Of a DNA stretch of 42,917 nucleotides, positions 1 through 8,069 are shown piece by piece. The stretch is from Terriglobia bacterium. GTDB taxonomy: Bacteria; Acidobacteriota; Terriglobia; Terriglobales; Acidobacteriaceae. A program made the translations under genes and the position numbers. The stretch lies in contig JAIQFZ010000025.1 of NCBI GenBank assembly GCA_020073015.1, positions 1-42,917 on the forward strand, in the 5' to 3' direction. The number at the start of each line of letters is the position of its first letter. The first letter of the stretch is position 1. Below the pieces are notes generated by a model. That model did no database searches and was not told where the DNA came from. It saw nothing but the letters and a program-made list of their open reading frames with translations.

Positions 1-72
1 GGACAGAACACCGTTCACAAGTGGCGCAGGAGTACGCCCGCCGGTCGCTGAAACCAAACAGCTGATTTAGAA

Positions 73-149
73 TGGTCGGGACGGCGAGATTTGAACTCGC
101 GACCCCTTGCACCCCAAGCAAGTGCGCTACCAGGCTGCGCTACGTCCCG
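73..149 (-). tRNA. tRNA-Pro (anticodon GGG)
   Basis: Read on the minus strand this folds as a standard 77-nt tRNA with the 3' CCA encoded in the DNA. The acceptor stem is CGGGACG/CGTCCCG, the D-arm contains AGCCTGGTA between GCGC stems, the anticodon stem is CTTGC/GCAAG with loop TTGGGGT, and the T-arm is GCGAG-TTCAAAT-CTCGC. The anticodon GGG (positions 113-115) reads CCC/CCU, so it charges proline. The 5' end is placed at 149, because U8 and A9 are then in register and the T at 150 is outside the stem. A 7-bp hairpin (158-177) lies just upstream and has no U-tract. High confidence. Confidence 0.97.
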
Positions 150-291
150 ATGGAAGCCGCCGTCGAAGAAGACGGCGCGGGGTTGACTTCACGATTCTAC
201 ACCAGCGACTGCAGGACGGGCGAGAGGACGCGCACAACGATGCCCGCCTCGGGCGCGGCCACGTCGGGCTATTCGTCAATGGCTAAACCGG

Positions 292-801
292 CTAGTTCCC
301 ACCGCTGTCATTCGCGATGTCTGTAGAGTCGCCGGTGTGATGTTCGGCAATCTGAAATCTGAGGAATTCGTGGACAGCCTTCAGGGCCTGCTGGTCCGCC
401 GTCCGTATACTCACCCTCGCCCCAGTGTCGGTCGGCTGAAATTTGTAATGAATCAAGTCATGGCGCTTCTCCATGACGGGGGCTCCGGGTGGCGTTGCGT
501 CGTGAATGAACATGGGGACGTTGAGGTTGCCTTCCGCAAACATTTCGGCGATGTGGGAAAGGTGCGTGCGGATCTCGTCACGGCTGGTGTTGTCCGCAGG
601 ATCATTCGCCTGAACCTCGATGGCTCCCCCATCCTTGAACAGCCGGAAGTGATGCGTTGTCTTCTCGTGAGAGAATCCCATGGCATGATCGCCGCGTTTC
701 ACCATGTCGGAGTGCTGCTCAGACGGACTTGCTGGAGCATCTTTCTGCTGGCTATGGGCGGTCAGCGTTAACGCCATCATCATCACCACCGCAAGCTTCA
801 T
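292..801 (-). CDS. Secreted hypothetical protein, 169 aa
   Basis: The frame is open further upstream, but the ATG at 801 is chosen because it follows a GGAAGGAAGGCAG ribosome-binding site and begins a clean signal peptide (MKLAVVMMMALTLTAHSQQ). The mature part is His/Asp rich, with RGDHAMGFSHEKTTHHFRL, a region IRTHLSHIAEMFAEG, and HEFLRFQIAEHHTGD near the C-terminus. I remember similar small exported proteins from Acidobacteriota, where they are unnamed; no function is known to me. No CXXC, haem or metal motif is complete. It lies 160 bases downstream of the sigma-54 activator on the same strand and could be co-transcribed with it. Gene call good, function unknown. Confidence 0.85.
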   Translation of the reverse strand: MKLAVVMMMALTLTAHSQQKDAPASPSEQHSDMVKRGDHAMGFSHEKTTHHFRLFKDGGAIEVQANDPADNTSRDEIRTHLSHIAEMFAEGNLNVPMFIHDATPPGAPVMEKRHDLIHYKFQPTDTGARVSIRTADQQALKAVHEFLRFQIAEHHTGDSTDIANDSGGN

Positions 802-961
802 AATCTGCCTTCCTTCCAACGTTTGACTCCCAATGGGGACAGGGTCGCGCATCGCGTGCAAGTCTGTGCCCGGCTTGACCCTTCGCTGCTTAGACTCCGC
901 CACGCCTTTTTTGTAACCGGGCGCTTCTCCGCCGGGGAAGCGATATTTATCCGCTGAGCGA

Positions 962-2431
962 TCAGTCAACTTCTTTGGAGGACTCTTCGGAGGATTCCTG
1001 CTCGTCGCCGGGCACGAGCCCGAACTTCTTCAACTTGTAGCGCAAGGCGTCGCGGCTGATGTCGAGGAGTTTGGCGGCGTGGGTCTGGTTGCTGTTGGCC
1101 TGTTTCATGGCTAGTTCCACCATGGCGCGCTCGACTTCCTCGAGCGATGTGCCGCCCTCGGGAATGTAAAGGCGAGGCAGGGAGCGCCCGTTGGGCAGGA
1201 CTTGTCCGTTGTCGTGGGCGGCCGTACGCTCGAACGCGGTGAGGCCCGCTTGCGCCTCGCTCACCGAGAACGGCAGGTACACCGGGCGCAGGAACGGTTC
1301 GTCCTCGAGAATCATGGCCCGCTCAATCGAGTTCTTGAGCTCGCGCACGTTGCCGGGCCAGGAGTGCTGCACGAGCAGACGCCTGGTTTCATCGCTGATG
1401 CCGCGGACCGATTTGCGGAAGCGCTGGTTGTAACGATCAATGAAAAATGTCACCAGCGGAAGAATGTCTTCCTTGCGCTCGCGCAGCGGTGGAATGAAGA
1501 TCGCGATGATGGCCAGGCGATAGTAGAGGTCCTGCCGAAAATTGCCTTCGCGCACGGCTTTTTCGAGGTCGCGATTCGAGGCTGCGATCACGCGCACATT
1601 CACCTGCATGTCGCGCACGCCGCCTACGCGCCGGATGACCTGGTCCTCGAGCACGCGCAGCAGCTTGGCCTGGAGGAGAGGGGAAAGTTCGCCGATCTCG
1701 TCGAGGAAAAGCGACCCTCCGTCGGCCACTTCGAACAGGCCTTTTTTCATCTGCTTGGCATCGGTAAAGGCGCCCTTCTCGTGGCCGAACAGTTCCGCTT
1801 CCATCAGGGTTTCAGGGATGGCCGAGCAGTTGATAGCCACGAAAGGTTTCTCCTGGCGAGTGCTTTCGTAGTGAATGGCTTTCGCGATAAGGTCCTTGCC
1901 AGTGCCGCTCTCGCCCTGGATCAGGATGGTGGTAGCTTCGCTGGCGGCGACCTTGCGGACAAAGTTCATCAGCTCGGTCATCTTGGGGGAGGCGGACACG
2001 ATCTCGTGATAACCGGCGCTGCGCTTCACCTCCCCACGCAAAGACTGGACTTCGGAACGCAGGCGGGAAGCCTCGAGCGCATTCTTGATGGCCACGTGGA
2101 GTTCGTCGAAATCGAGCGGCTTGCCGACGAAGTCGTAGGCGCCCAGCTTGAGCGCGACCTTCACATCGTCGAGCTGCGGGTCGGCCGTGATCATGATGAC
2201 GGCGCGCGCGTCGCCGTTTTTCTTGAGCTGATCGAGAACCTCCAGGCCGCTCAGGTCGGGCAGGCGCACGTCGAGCAGAACGAGGTCGGGAGACTCATGC
2301 TGAGCCAGCTTCAAGCCGGGCTCTCCTGCCTCCGCCTCGATGACCTGATAACCCCATTCTTCGCATTTCTGGCGCAGCGACCAGCGCACCAGGCGCTCGT
2401 CGTCCACCACCAGGATTTTGTCGGTAGCCAT
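962..2431 (-). CDS. NtrC-family sigma-54-dependent response regulator, 489 aa
   Basis: This is a three-domain bacterial enhancer-binding protein. The receiver domain (about residues 5-120) has the acidic pair D10/D11, phosphoacceptor D54 (LLDVRLPD) and K104. The AAA+ domain (about 145-375) has Walker A GESGTGKD at 173-180, the sigma-54 contact loop GAFTDA at 220-225, Walker B SLFLDEIGEL, and the R-finger region. A Fis-type helix-turn-helix lies near 440-475 (THAAKLLDISRDALRYKLKKFGL). It should activate sigma-54 RNA polymerase after phosphorylation. No histidine kinase lies next to it. The only kinase in the window is at 25687-26751, so pairing is possible but unproven. An acidic Glu/Ser tail follows the HTH. 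Start ATG at 2431, 131 bp from the divergent methyltransferase. Confidence 0.96.
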   Translation of the reverse strand: MATDKILVVDDERLVRWSLRQKCEEWGYQVIEAEAGEPGLKLAQHESPDLVLLDVRLPDLSGLEVLDQLKKNGDARAVIMITADPQLDDVKVALKLGAYDFVGKPLDFDELHVAIKNALEASRLRSEVQSLRGEVKRSAGYHEIVSASPKMTELMNFVRKVAASEATTILIQGESGTGKDLIAKAIHYESTRQEKPFVAINCSAIPETLMEAELFGHEKGAFTDAKQMKKGLFEVADGGSLFLDEIGELSPLLQAKLLRVLEDQVIRRVGGVRDMQVNVRVIAASNRDLEKAVREGNFRQDLYYRLAIIAIFIPPLRERKEDILPLVTFFIDRYNQRFRKSVRGISDETRRLLVQHSWPGNVRELKNSIERAMILEDEPFLRPVYLPFSVSEAQAGLTAFERTAAHDNGQVLPNGRSLPRLYIPEGGTSLEEVERAMVELAMKQANSNQTHAAKLLDISRDALRYKLKKFGLVPGDEQESSEESSKEVD

Positions 2432-2562
2432 GCGGATTGCGTCTATTCTAGCGCACTGCCGCGGGGAGGCAGTCGACAGCCTGCCCGAGCCATTTCAGCG
2501 ATCTTGCCATTGTGATTCTCTCGATTGCGTGGGGTCCGGCCGGAGTGAGTAAGATACGCACC

Positions 2563-3279
2563 ATGAACACGCCGCCGTCCGACGAACGGCCGGTCTTTGA
2601 TGACTACTCCCAGCAGTACGATTGCTGTCTGAACCAGGCGCTCTCCGCAACCGGGGAAGACAAAGACTTCTACGCGGCGGCGAGAGTGCGCTGGACGGCG
2701 AAGTGTTTGCGCGCACTCGGTGTGAGCCCGTCCTCGGCGCTTGATTTTGGATGCGGTATCGGCTCGACGGCGCCCCTGCTGTTGTCAGAGCTGAAATGTG
2801 GGGCCGTGACGGGGTTGGATAGTTCATCAAAGATGATCGAGCAGGCAAGGCAAGCGCAGTCGAACCCGCAAATCCAATTTTCTCCGCTTCAAGATTTCTG
2901 TCCGCGCGCCGAACTTGATTGTGCTTACTGCAACGGCGTTTTTCATCACATTCCGGTGCCGGAAAGACCGGGGGCCCTCGGGCTGGTTCGAGACGCGCTG
3001 CGGCCCGGAGGGATCTTTGCGCTGTGGGAGAACAATCCGTGGAATCCCGGCACGCAGTACGTGATGTCACGCTGCGCGTTCGATGAAGATGCGGAGACAA
3101 TCTCTGCGGCCTCGGCGCGGCGGATGGTGCGCGAAGCGGGATTCCGAGTCCTGCAAACGGACTTTCTGTTTTATTTTCCCCGGCCGCTGGGGGCGCTGCG
3201 TCCGCTCGAACGCTTCTTGCATAAGATTCCTCTGGGCGGCCAGTACCAGGTGCTTTGCCAGAAACCGATCGCGGGATAG
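2563..3279 (+). CDS. Class I SAM-dependent methyltransferase, 238 aa
   Basis: The SAM-binding motif I reads LDFGCGIGSTAPLLL at about residues 62-76. It is followed by the acidic end of strand beta-2 (TGLDSSSKMIEQA) and a motif-II-like stretch AYCNGVFHHIPVPER, as in small-molecule methyltransferases of the UbiE/type-11 kind. The substrate cannot be read from sequence. ATG 2563 is preferred over the upstream in-frame start at 2512, because homologous folds start near this DDYSQQYD region and a purine-rich GGAGTGAG lies upstream. The neighbouring galE and glycosyltransferase hint at cell-envelope or saccharide chemistry, but the gene stands alone on the plus strand. Confidence 0.9.
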   Translation: MNTPPSDERPVFDDYSQQYDCCLNQALSATGEDKDFYAAARVRWTAKCLRALGVSPSSALDFGCGIGSTAPLLLSELKCGAVTGLDSSSKMIEQARQAQSNPQIQFSPLQDFCPRAELDCAYCNGVFHHIPVPERPGALGLVRDALRPGGIFALWENNPWNPGTQYVMSRCAFDEDAETISAASARRMVREAGFRVLQTDFLFYFPRPLGALRPLERFLHKIPLGGQYQVLCQKPIAG

Positions 3280-3345
3280 CTCATATCGCAGCGCCAAGAA
3301 GTGTGTGCGTGAGAACTCGTTTTCAGACCATCCAGTGGAAAGAAA

Positions 3346-3515
3346 ACGCCCGAGAATTGAACCCCGGAGGGGCGAACCAGCTTAGCCCAGCGCTTCAGCG
3401 CTGGGGAAAGTGGATTAAATGATTTAAGTCCCGGAGGGACGACCCAGTTCTCACGCAGACTCTAAGAAGCGCTGCGCCACCCAAAACCAGACTTTTTCGG
3501 CAGCCGTGAAGCCGC
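3346..3515. repeat. Intergenic hairpin-repeat island (REP-like)
   Basis: The gap between the methyltransferase and the glycosyltransferase holds several repeat modules: CCCGGAGGGGCGAA and CCCGGAGGGACGAC, a perfect hairpin CCCAGCGC-TTCA-GCGCTGGG at 3386-3405, and at 3469-3514 a module (GCGCTGCGCCACCCAAAA ... GACTTTTT ... GTGAAGCCG) that recurs at 38457-38514. No reading frame is credible. This looks like dispersed noncoding repeat DNA at the convergent end of two genes. Confidence 0.7.
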
Positions 3516-3520
3516 TGGAC

Positions 3521-4717
3521 CTATTTTCGCCGCAACCCAAGAATGCTCAAGAAAAAGCTGAAGAGCAGGATTTCTACCCCCAGCGTGAAGAGCACGATCG
3601 TACTCGCCACCAGGCGAACTACACGGGTGGGGTCGAGCGGGCCGAAGTTGTGGATGTGCCAGACGAACAACGAATAGAACCCCAGTCCGGCTCCGGCCGC
3701 CATCAGTAACCCGCCCACCGCCAGGCCGGTTTCGAGCGTGAAGTAACGAAGCAGCCAAGTCACGCGCGGGTCCTCGGGCATGAGCTTCTCGGTGACGGCG
3801 AAGACCTTCGTGAGTACGGAGAAAGCGACTGCCTGAAAGCCGATCAGGATCGCCATGATCGCGTAGAGCAAAGTATGGATATCGATGGTCACGGATGCGA
3901 TGCGCCGCGGTCCGGGGAGCAGCCACAACGCCACCGCCGTCCCGCCGGCCAGAAGCGCCAGACCGGGGTAGAGGAACGACCAGCGCGGGCTGTACATCAT
4001 CAGGAAGCGCAGATGGCGCCAGCCGTCGCGCCAGCTCTGCAAGTGAGGGGCGCGGCCACGGCGGTCGGGGGAGAGTGTGGTTGGAACTTCGGCGATCTTC
4101 ATGCCGAACAGCGACGCCTTCACGATCATTTCGCTGGCAAACTCCATCCCCGTGGTCTGCAGATCCATGCGGCGATAGGCGTCGAGCGGGAAGGCGCGCA
4201 GTCCGCAGTGAAAGTCTCCGCAGGGGGCGTGAAAGAAAAGACGCCCCAGAAAGCTCAGGACGGGATTGCCGAGGTAGCGGTGCAGGAAGGGCATGGCGCC
4301 TTCGCGCACGCCTCCCAGAAAGCGATTCCCCATGACCAGATCGTTGCCCGCGCGGAGCTTCTCGAGAAAGCGGGGAATGTCGCCGAAGTCATAACTGCAA
4401 TCGGCGTCGCCCATGATCACGTAGCGGCCATGCGCGGCTGCGATCCCGCCCATCAGCGCACTACCGTACCCCTTGGCCGCGACGGGCACAACCCGGGCGC
4501 CGAGTGAAGCTGCGATCTCTCCAGAGCCGTCCGTGCTGCCGTTGTCCGCCACGATGATTTCCGCGCTGATCGCGTGAGCGCGAGCGGTTTGCTGGATCTG
4601 GGCAATACAGGTCGCGAGCGTGCTCGCCTCGTTCAGACAGGGCAGGACCACCGAAAGCTCCGGTCCGGATCCGGGTTCGGCGCTCTGAATCTGGTTTTCC
4701 GAGGCAATCGAGGACAT
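3521..4717 (-). CDS. Glycosyltransferase family 2, DPM1/dolichol-phosphate-glucose type, with membrane tail, 398 aa
   Basis: A GT-A domain occupies about residues 20-240: SVVLPCLNEASTL, the nucleotide-binding IIVADNGSTDGS, and the catalytic acidic motif GDADCSYDF. Three or more hydrophobic segments follow (about 250-395), as in polyprenyl-phosphate sugar synthases that anchor at the cytoplasmic membrane. It probably transfers a hexose from a nucleotide sugar to polyprenyl phosphate, making donors for GT-C enzymes; two GT-C-like proteins are encoded nearby (8819-10300 and 10632-12122). ATG 4717 is chosen over the upstream in-frame start at 4798, because the extra residues look non-conserved and there is a GGAG before 4717. 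It is divergent from galE, which begins 113 bases away. Confidence 0.9.
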   Translation of the reverse strand: MSSIASENQIQSAEPGSGPELSVVLPCLNEASTLATCIAQIQQTARAHAISAEIIVADNGSTDGSGEIAASLGARVVPVAAKGYGSALMGGIAAAHGRYVIMGDADCSYDFGDIPRFLEKLRAGNDLVMGNRFLGGVREGAMPFLHRYLGNPVLSFLGRLFFHAPCGDFHCGLRAFPLDAYRRMDLQTTGMEFASEMIVKASLFGMKIAEVPTTLSPDRRGRAPHLQSWRDGWRHLRFLMMYSPRWSFLYPGLALLAGGTAVALWLLPGPRRIASVTIDIHTLLYAIMAILIGFQAVAFSVLTKVFAVTEKLMPEDPRVTWLLRYFTLETGLAVGGLLMAAGAGLGFYSLFVWHIHNFGPLDPTRVVRLVASTIVLFTLGVEILLFSFFLSILGLRRK

Positions 4718-4830
4718 CGCTCTGCGGCTCCGCTGGTTTGATTGAAAATGGAAATCCTGGTCCTTGCAAGTTATGTTTGTCCCCTGCTCCAATAGCAAGG
4801 CAGTATAACGATAGAGCGAGGGGGAGTCCG

Positions 4831-5805
4831 TTGGCCGTTCTGGTAGTTGGAGGAGCAGGATATATCGGCAGTCATGCGGCCCGCGCGCTGCGACGTTCCG
4901 GATACGAGGTCATTCTGTATGACAACCTCTCAACCGGCTACCAGCGGCTGGCGCAAGGATTTGAACTGGTGATTGGCGACATCGCCGACGAAGCGAAGTT
5001 GCGGCCCGCGCTGGCGCGCGCGGATGCGGTCATGCACTTCGCGGCTCATGCGTATGTGGGAGAGTCGGTCCAGAATCCGCGCAAGTATTTCCGGAACAAC
5101 GTAGAGGCGGCACTCAGCTTGCTCAATGACACGCTCGATGCCGGCATCCGCCGGTTTGTATTTTCGTCCACCTGCGCCGTGTATGGCGTTCCAGGGAAGA
5201 TTCCGATCACCGAGGAAACGCCCCGCGAGCCGGTGAATCCCTATGGCGCGTCCAAGCTTTTCTTTGAGCACGCGCTGGAGGCATACTCTCGTGCGTATGG
5301 CCTGCGCTCAGCCCGGCTGCGCTATTTCAACGCCGCGGGAGCGGATGAAAGCGGCGAGATCGGCGAGCTCCATGATCCCGAGACCCACCTGATTCCTCTG
5401 GCGCTCGCAGCCGCGGCGCCGGGCAGCGCGCAGCTTCAAGTCTTCGGGGCCGACTACCCGACCCCCGACGGCACATGTGTTCGCGATTACATCCACGTGA
5501 ATGATCTGGCCGACGCGCACGTCCGCGCGCTGCAGCATCTGGAGACAGGCGGCGACTCGCTGGCGCTGAATCTCGGCACCGGCCGGGGACATTCGGTCCT
5601 GGAAGTGATCCAGGCAGCGGAAGCCGCCACCGGATGTCCGGTTCGCCGCGTCATGGGACCTCGGCGTCCGGGCGATCCGCCCGTTCTGGTGGCCGACGTT
5701 GCACAATCTCAGAAAATACTGGGGTGGCAGGCCACTCGCACGCTGACAGAGATCGTTTCCAGCGCCTGGGTCTGGATGCAGAAGGGGTCGAGCCGTTCTG
5801 CTTGA
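4831..5805 (+). CDS. galE: UDP-glucose 4-epimerase, 324 aa
   Basis: An extended SDR epimerase. The Rossmann motif GGAGYIGSHAARALRRSGY is at the N-terminus, then YDNLSTG, MHFAAHAYVGESV, the catalytic FSSTCAVYG and YGASKLFFE (YxxxK), and RYFNAAGADESGEIGE, all typical of GalE. It interconverts UDP-glucose and UDP-galactose with tightly bound NAD+. The start is taken as TTG at 4831: AGGGGGAG lies directly upstream and the translation then begins right at the first beta strand. An in-frame ATG at 4738 would add about 31 non-homologous residues. It supplies sugar donors to the glycosyltransferases around it. Confidence 0.94.
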   Translation: MAVLVVGGAGYIGSHAARALRRSGYEVILYDNLSTGYQRLAQGFELVIGDIADEAKLRPALARADAVMHFAAHAYVGESVQNPRKYFRNNVEAALSLLNDTLDAGIRRFVFSSTCAVYGVPGKIPITEETPREPVNPYGASKLFFEHALEAYSRAYGLRSARLRYFNAAGADESGEIGELHDPETHLIPLALAAAAPGSAQLQVFGADYPTPDGTCVRDYIHVNDLADAHVRALQHLETGGDSLALNLGTGRGHSVLEVIQAAEAATGCPVRRVMGPRRPGDPPVLVADVAQSQKILGWQATRTLTEIVSSAWVWMQKGSSRSA

Positions 5806-5893
5806 GCGCGGGCTCCTGTTGGTTTTTCGTTGGCTGCCGTGCAGATAGTGGCGGCATTGAATCCACGGAACTCTTGCGCGGCCGCAACCGTTT

Positions 5894-6955
5894 CTACTCT
5901 TGGGGTTGCAGAGTTGAACCCAACGCTCCGTGCCCGGGTTTCGACCAGGGCGAGCGTTGGGATTTTTCTTCGTACATGTTCCGGTCGGCGAGATCGAGAA
6001 CCTCATCGAGCGTCTTGCCGTCGGTCCATTCCGCCATGCCGATACTGAGGCTCACCGCAAAGTCATCCAGACTGCTCGACTGATTCCACTCATTCAGGGA
6101 AGTCTCAATCCGGTTTAGTACGGTCGCGGCGCCGGCCGCGTTGGTATTCGACAGCGCGATCAGGAATTCATCGCCGCCGTAACGGATAGCAGCATCCGTA
6201 CCCCGGATTGAGCCCTTGAGCAAGGCTGCAATCTCGGTCAGGACAAAGTCGCCGGTCAGGTGGCCGAATCGAGTGTTGACTTTCTTGAAGTGGTCCAGGT
6301 CAACCAGCAAAAAGGTGAGCGGGTTGCCGAGACGCTTGGCCTGGCCGATGAAACGGCCGGCCAGTTCCTCGAGTGAACGCCGATTGTAGATTTCCGTCAG
6401 TGGATCGGTAAAAGACTGGAGGCGAATCAGCTCATTCTGCATCGCCGTCGAGATCATCTTCTGCCGCAACTGCCGGAACTCGATGCGGCGGGTAACAAGG
6501 TAGGTATTGGCAAGGATCAACAGCACGAGCAGACCGCACGCCAGCTCTTTCGAGACTGTGATCTCAAAATGCAGACTGCCGGACTTCAGGAAGGCAGCGG
6601 GCAGCAGGACGGCGAGCAGCCCAGCTCCGACCAGCACCCCGGTGGCCGTCACAATCAGCCAGAGCTCCCAGTCGCGCTTGTCCAGTTTTCGGAGTTCCCG
6701 ATTGACGTTGGCCAGAACGCTCTCGGAATCATGGCCAGCGCGTGAGGGTTTTGTGGCAGGGTATTCCACCGATTGATTTCGGGGACGAAGCTCGGGGACG
6801 GCGTGCAAGGTCGTCTCCAGCCTGCGCTTTTCCTGGAAGAGGGCCACGAATTCTTCCGCATGCCCGGCGCCGGCGGGCACCGCCGACAGTTCTTCCAGCC
6901 GTTGGCTCAAGGTGCGAAGCCGGTCTTGCAGTTCAGGTTGTTTGCCGTCAGGCAT
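5894..6955 (-). CDS. Membrane-bound diguanylate cyclase (GGDEF), 353 aa
   Basis: An N-terminal helical region (Q/E/R rich, possible coiled coil, about residues 1-100) is followed by two membrane segments (LWLIVTATGVLVGAGLLAVL and ACGLLVLLILANTYLV). A GGDEF domain (about 180-335) has DPLTEIYNRRS, LLVDLDHFKKVNTRFGH and an exact GGDEF. The product-inhibition I-site RGTD lies five residues before GGDEF, so feedback by c-di-GMP is expected. It should make cyclic di-GMP from two GTP at the cytoplasmic face. The start is uncertain: the frame is open for 178 more codons upstream, but that stretch contains palindromes and direct repeats and does not look coding, so ATG 6955 is used. Confidence 0.9.
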   Translation of the reverse strand: MPDGKQPELQDRLRTLSQRLEELSAVPAGAGHAEEFVALFQEKRRLETTLHAVPELRPRNQSVEYPATKPSRAGHDSESVLANVNRELRKLDKRDWELWLIVTATGVLVGAGLLAVLLPAAFLKSGSLHFEITVSKELACGLLVLLILANTYLVTRRIEFRQLRQKMISTAMQNELIRLQSFTDPLTEIYNRRSLEELAGRFIGQAKRLGNPLTFLLVDLDHFKKVNTRFGHLTGDFVLTEIAALLKGSIRGTDAAIRYGGDEFLIALSNTNAAGAATVLNRIETSLNEWNQSSSLDDFAVSLSIGMAEWTDGKTLDEVLDLADRNMYEEKSQRSPWSKPGHGALGSTLQPQE

Positions 6956-7089
6956 AGCCAGGTCGGCCCCCAGCGAAAGGCCGCTGCCCCATTGCAAGGA
7001 GTCTAGCTTGGCAAGATCGTAGCTGGGAACGTTACGAGGGTAATGAATGGGCACAGGGAATTCCCCGTGCCGGTCGGGGGACCCCGCAG

Positions 7090-7105
7090 TGTGATCTTTA
7101 TCACA
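7090..7105. promoter_or_regulatory. CRP/FNR-family operator candidate
   Basis: TGTGATCTTTATCACA is a perfect TGTGAT-N4-ATCACA dyad, the classic CRP/FNR superfamily site. It sits in the divergent region, 308 bp upstream of the first TPR gene and 135 bp upstream of the GGDEF start. Related dyads occur in the cytochrome/ResB divergent region (22288-22303 and 22409-22422). Which regulator binds is unknown. Confidence 0.55.
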
Positions 7106-7314
7106 TCCACCTGTGATGAGGCATGCTGCCGCAGGTCCCACCCAGCCAGTAACGTTCCGAGGGTAGAGGTTGCGATCCGCCGGAGAGTCTGCCGGGTCAA
7201 AATCCGCCCAGTCTGCGGGGAAAGCCCCGCGTCCACCCGGGTCGAACCGCGATAGCACGACTGCAAGTCGCTGAAAATAGTTGAGATCGCAATCGACTTC
7301 AGGAACTGTACTTT

Positions 7315-7330
7315 TGGCATCCGGTGTGCT
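7315..7330 (+). promoter_or_regulatory. Candidate sigma-54 (-24/-12) promoter
   Basis: TGGCAT-N5-GTGCT has GG and GC ten bases apart, close to the sigma-54 consensus TGGCAC-N5-TTGCA. It points at the TPR gene that starts at 7398, giving a leader of about 55 nt. The match is imperfect (C to T in the -24 box, T to G in the -12 box). The window also encodes a sigma-54 activator (962-2431). Confidence 0.35.
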
Positions 7331-7397
7331 TGAAAGACCCGAATGGCTTCGTGCCTGGTTGCTTGAAGGCAGCGCGGATGGAAGGAGAAAACGACGA

Positions 7398-8036
7398 ATG
7401 CCCGATGAAACAGCACCGCCCGGATCCGTTTGGCAGGCGAGACAGGTGTATGGGATGGCGGCGGTTTGCCTGCTGGTGGGCTTGGCCATCGGCTACCTTT
7501 TTCGCGGTTCGCAGTCTCCTGCCCCGACCGCGCCGAAAGCGAGCCGTACCCAACCGGCCGCTATGGCGGGCACGACGGGCGGGCCGATGCCCAGCCTCGA
7601 GCAGATGAAACAGATGGCCGACAAGAAAGCCGAGCCGCTGCTCGCAAAGCTCAAGAGCGATCCGAACAACAGCGGCCTCCTCCTGCAGATCGGGAACATT
7701 TACAAAGCCACACACCAGTTCCAGGACGCGATCAGCTACTACGACCGGGCGTTGAAAGCGGATTCGAAGAACGTCCTGGCCCGCAACGAAATGGCCTCCT
7801 GCCTGTACTACACCGGAGACGCGGACGGCGCTCTGGCCCAGTTGGAGCAGTCGCTCAAAGCCGATCCCAAGAACGCGGACGCGCTGTTTAACCTCGGTGC
7901 GATCAAGCTGGACGCAAAGAAGGACGCCAAGGGAGCGGTCGCTGCATGGCAGCAGTTGCTGAAATCAAATCCTGAGCTGGACGCTCGCAAAAAGGCCGCG
8001 GTCCAGAAAGCGATTGCCGATGCCAGCAAGGGCTAA
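7398..8036 (+). CDS. Membrane-anchored TPR protein (NrfG/CcmH-like), 212 aa
   Basis: ATG 7398 follows a GGAAGGAG ribosome-binding site. The protein has one N-terminal membrane helix (VYGMAAVCLLVGLAIGYLF), a low-complexity Pro/Ala/Thr linker, and about three TPR units (LLLQIGNIYKATHQFQDAISYYDRAL; ARNEMASCLYYTGDADGALAQLEQSL; ALFNLGAIKLDAKKDAKGAVAAWQQLL). Helix-anchored periplasmic TPR domains of this size resemble NrfG and the C-terminal part of CcmH/CcmI, which present apocytochrome c during haem ligation. That role would fit the cytochrome locus next door, but it is inference. The following gene is a paralogue 33 bases downstream. Confidence 0.85.
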   Translation: MPDETAPPGSVWQARQVYGMAAVCLLVGLAIGYLFRGSQSPAPTAPKASRTQPAAMAGTTGGPMPSLEQMKQMADKKAEPLLAKLKSDPNNSGLLLQIGNIYKATHQFQDAISYYDRALKADSKNVLARNEMASCLYYTGDADGALAQLEQSLKADPKNADALFNLGAIKLDAKKDAKGAVAAWQQLLKSNPELDARKKAAVQKAIADASKG

Positions 8037-8069
8037 GAGAAGAAATCAACTTTGAGGAGTATGACCGAC

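Larger units (their letters stand above)
6956..7397. promoter_or_regulatory. Divergent intergenic control region (GGDEF gene / TPR genes)
   Basis: This 442-bp gap holds a perfect CRP/FNR-type palindrome (7090-7105) and a 22-bp near-perfect inverted repeat centred on GGGAATTCCC (7050-7071). It also has two copies of AACGTT(A/C)CGAGGGTA (7028-7042 and 7151-7165) and a -24/-12-like element (7315-7330). I see no gene in it, although the minus frame happens to stay open. Confidence 0.5.

Noticed and set aside
1202-2515. 437-codon open frame opposite the NtrC-type regulator
   Set aside because: Antisense shadow of a strongly conserved gene in GC-rich DNA; no start signal and no recognisable domain.
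6956-7489. N-terminal extension of the GGDEF protein by 178 codons
   Set aside because: The stretch carries palindromes, direct repeats and no family-like sequence, and it would cover the promoter of the divergent TPR genes.
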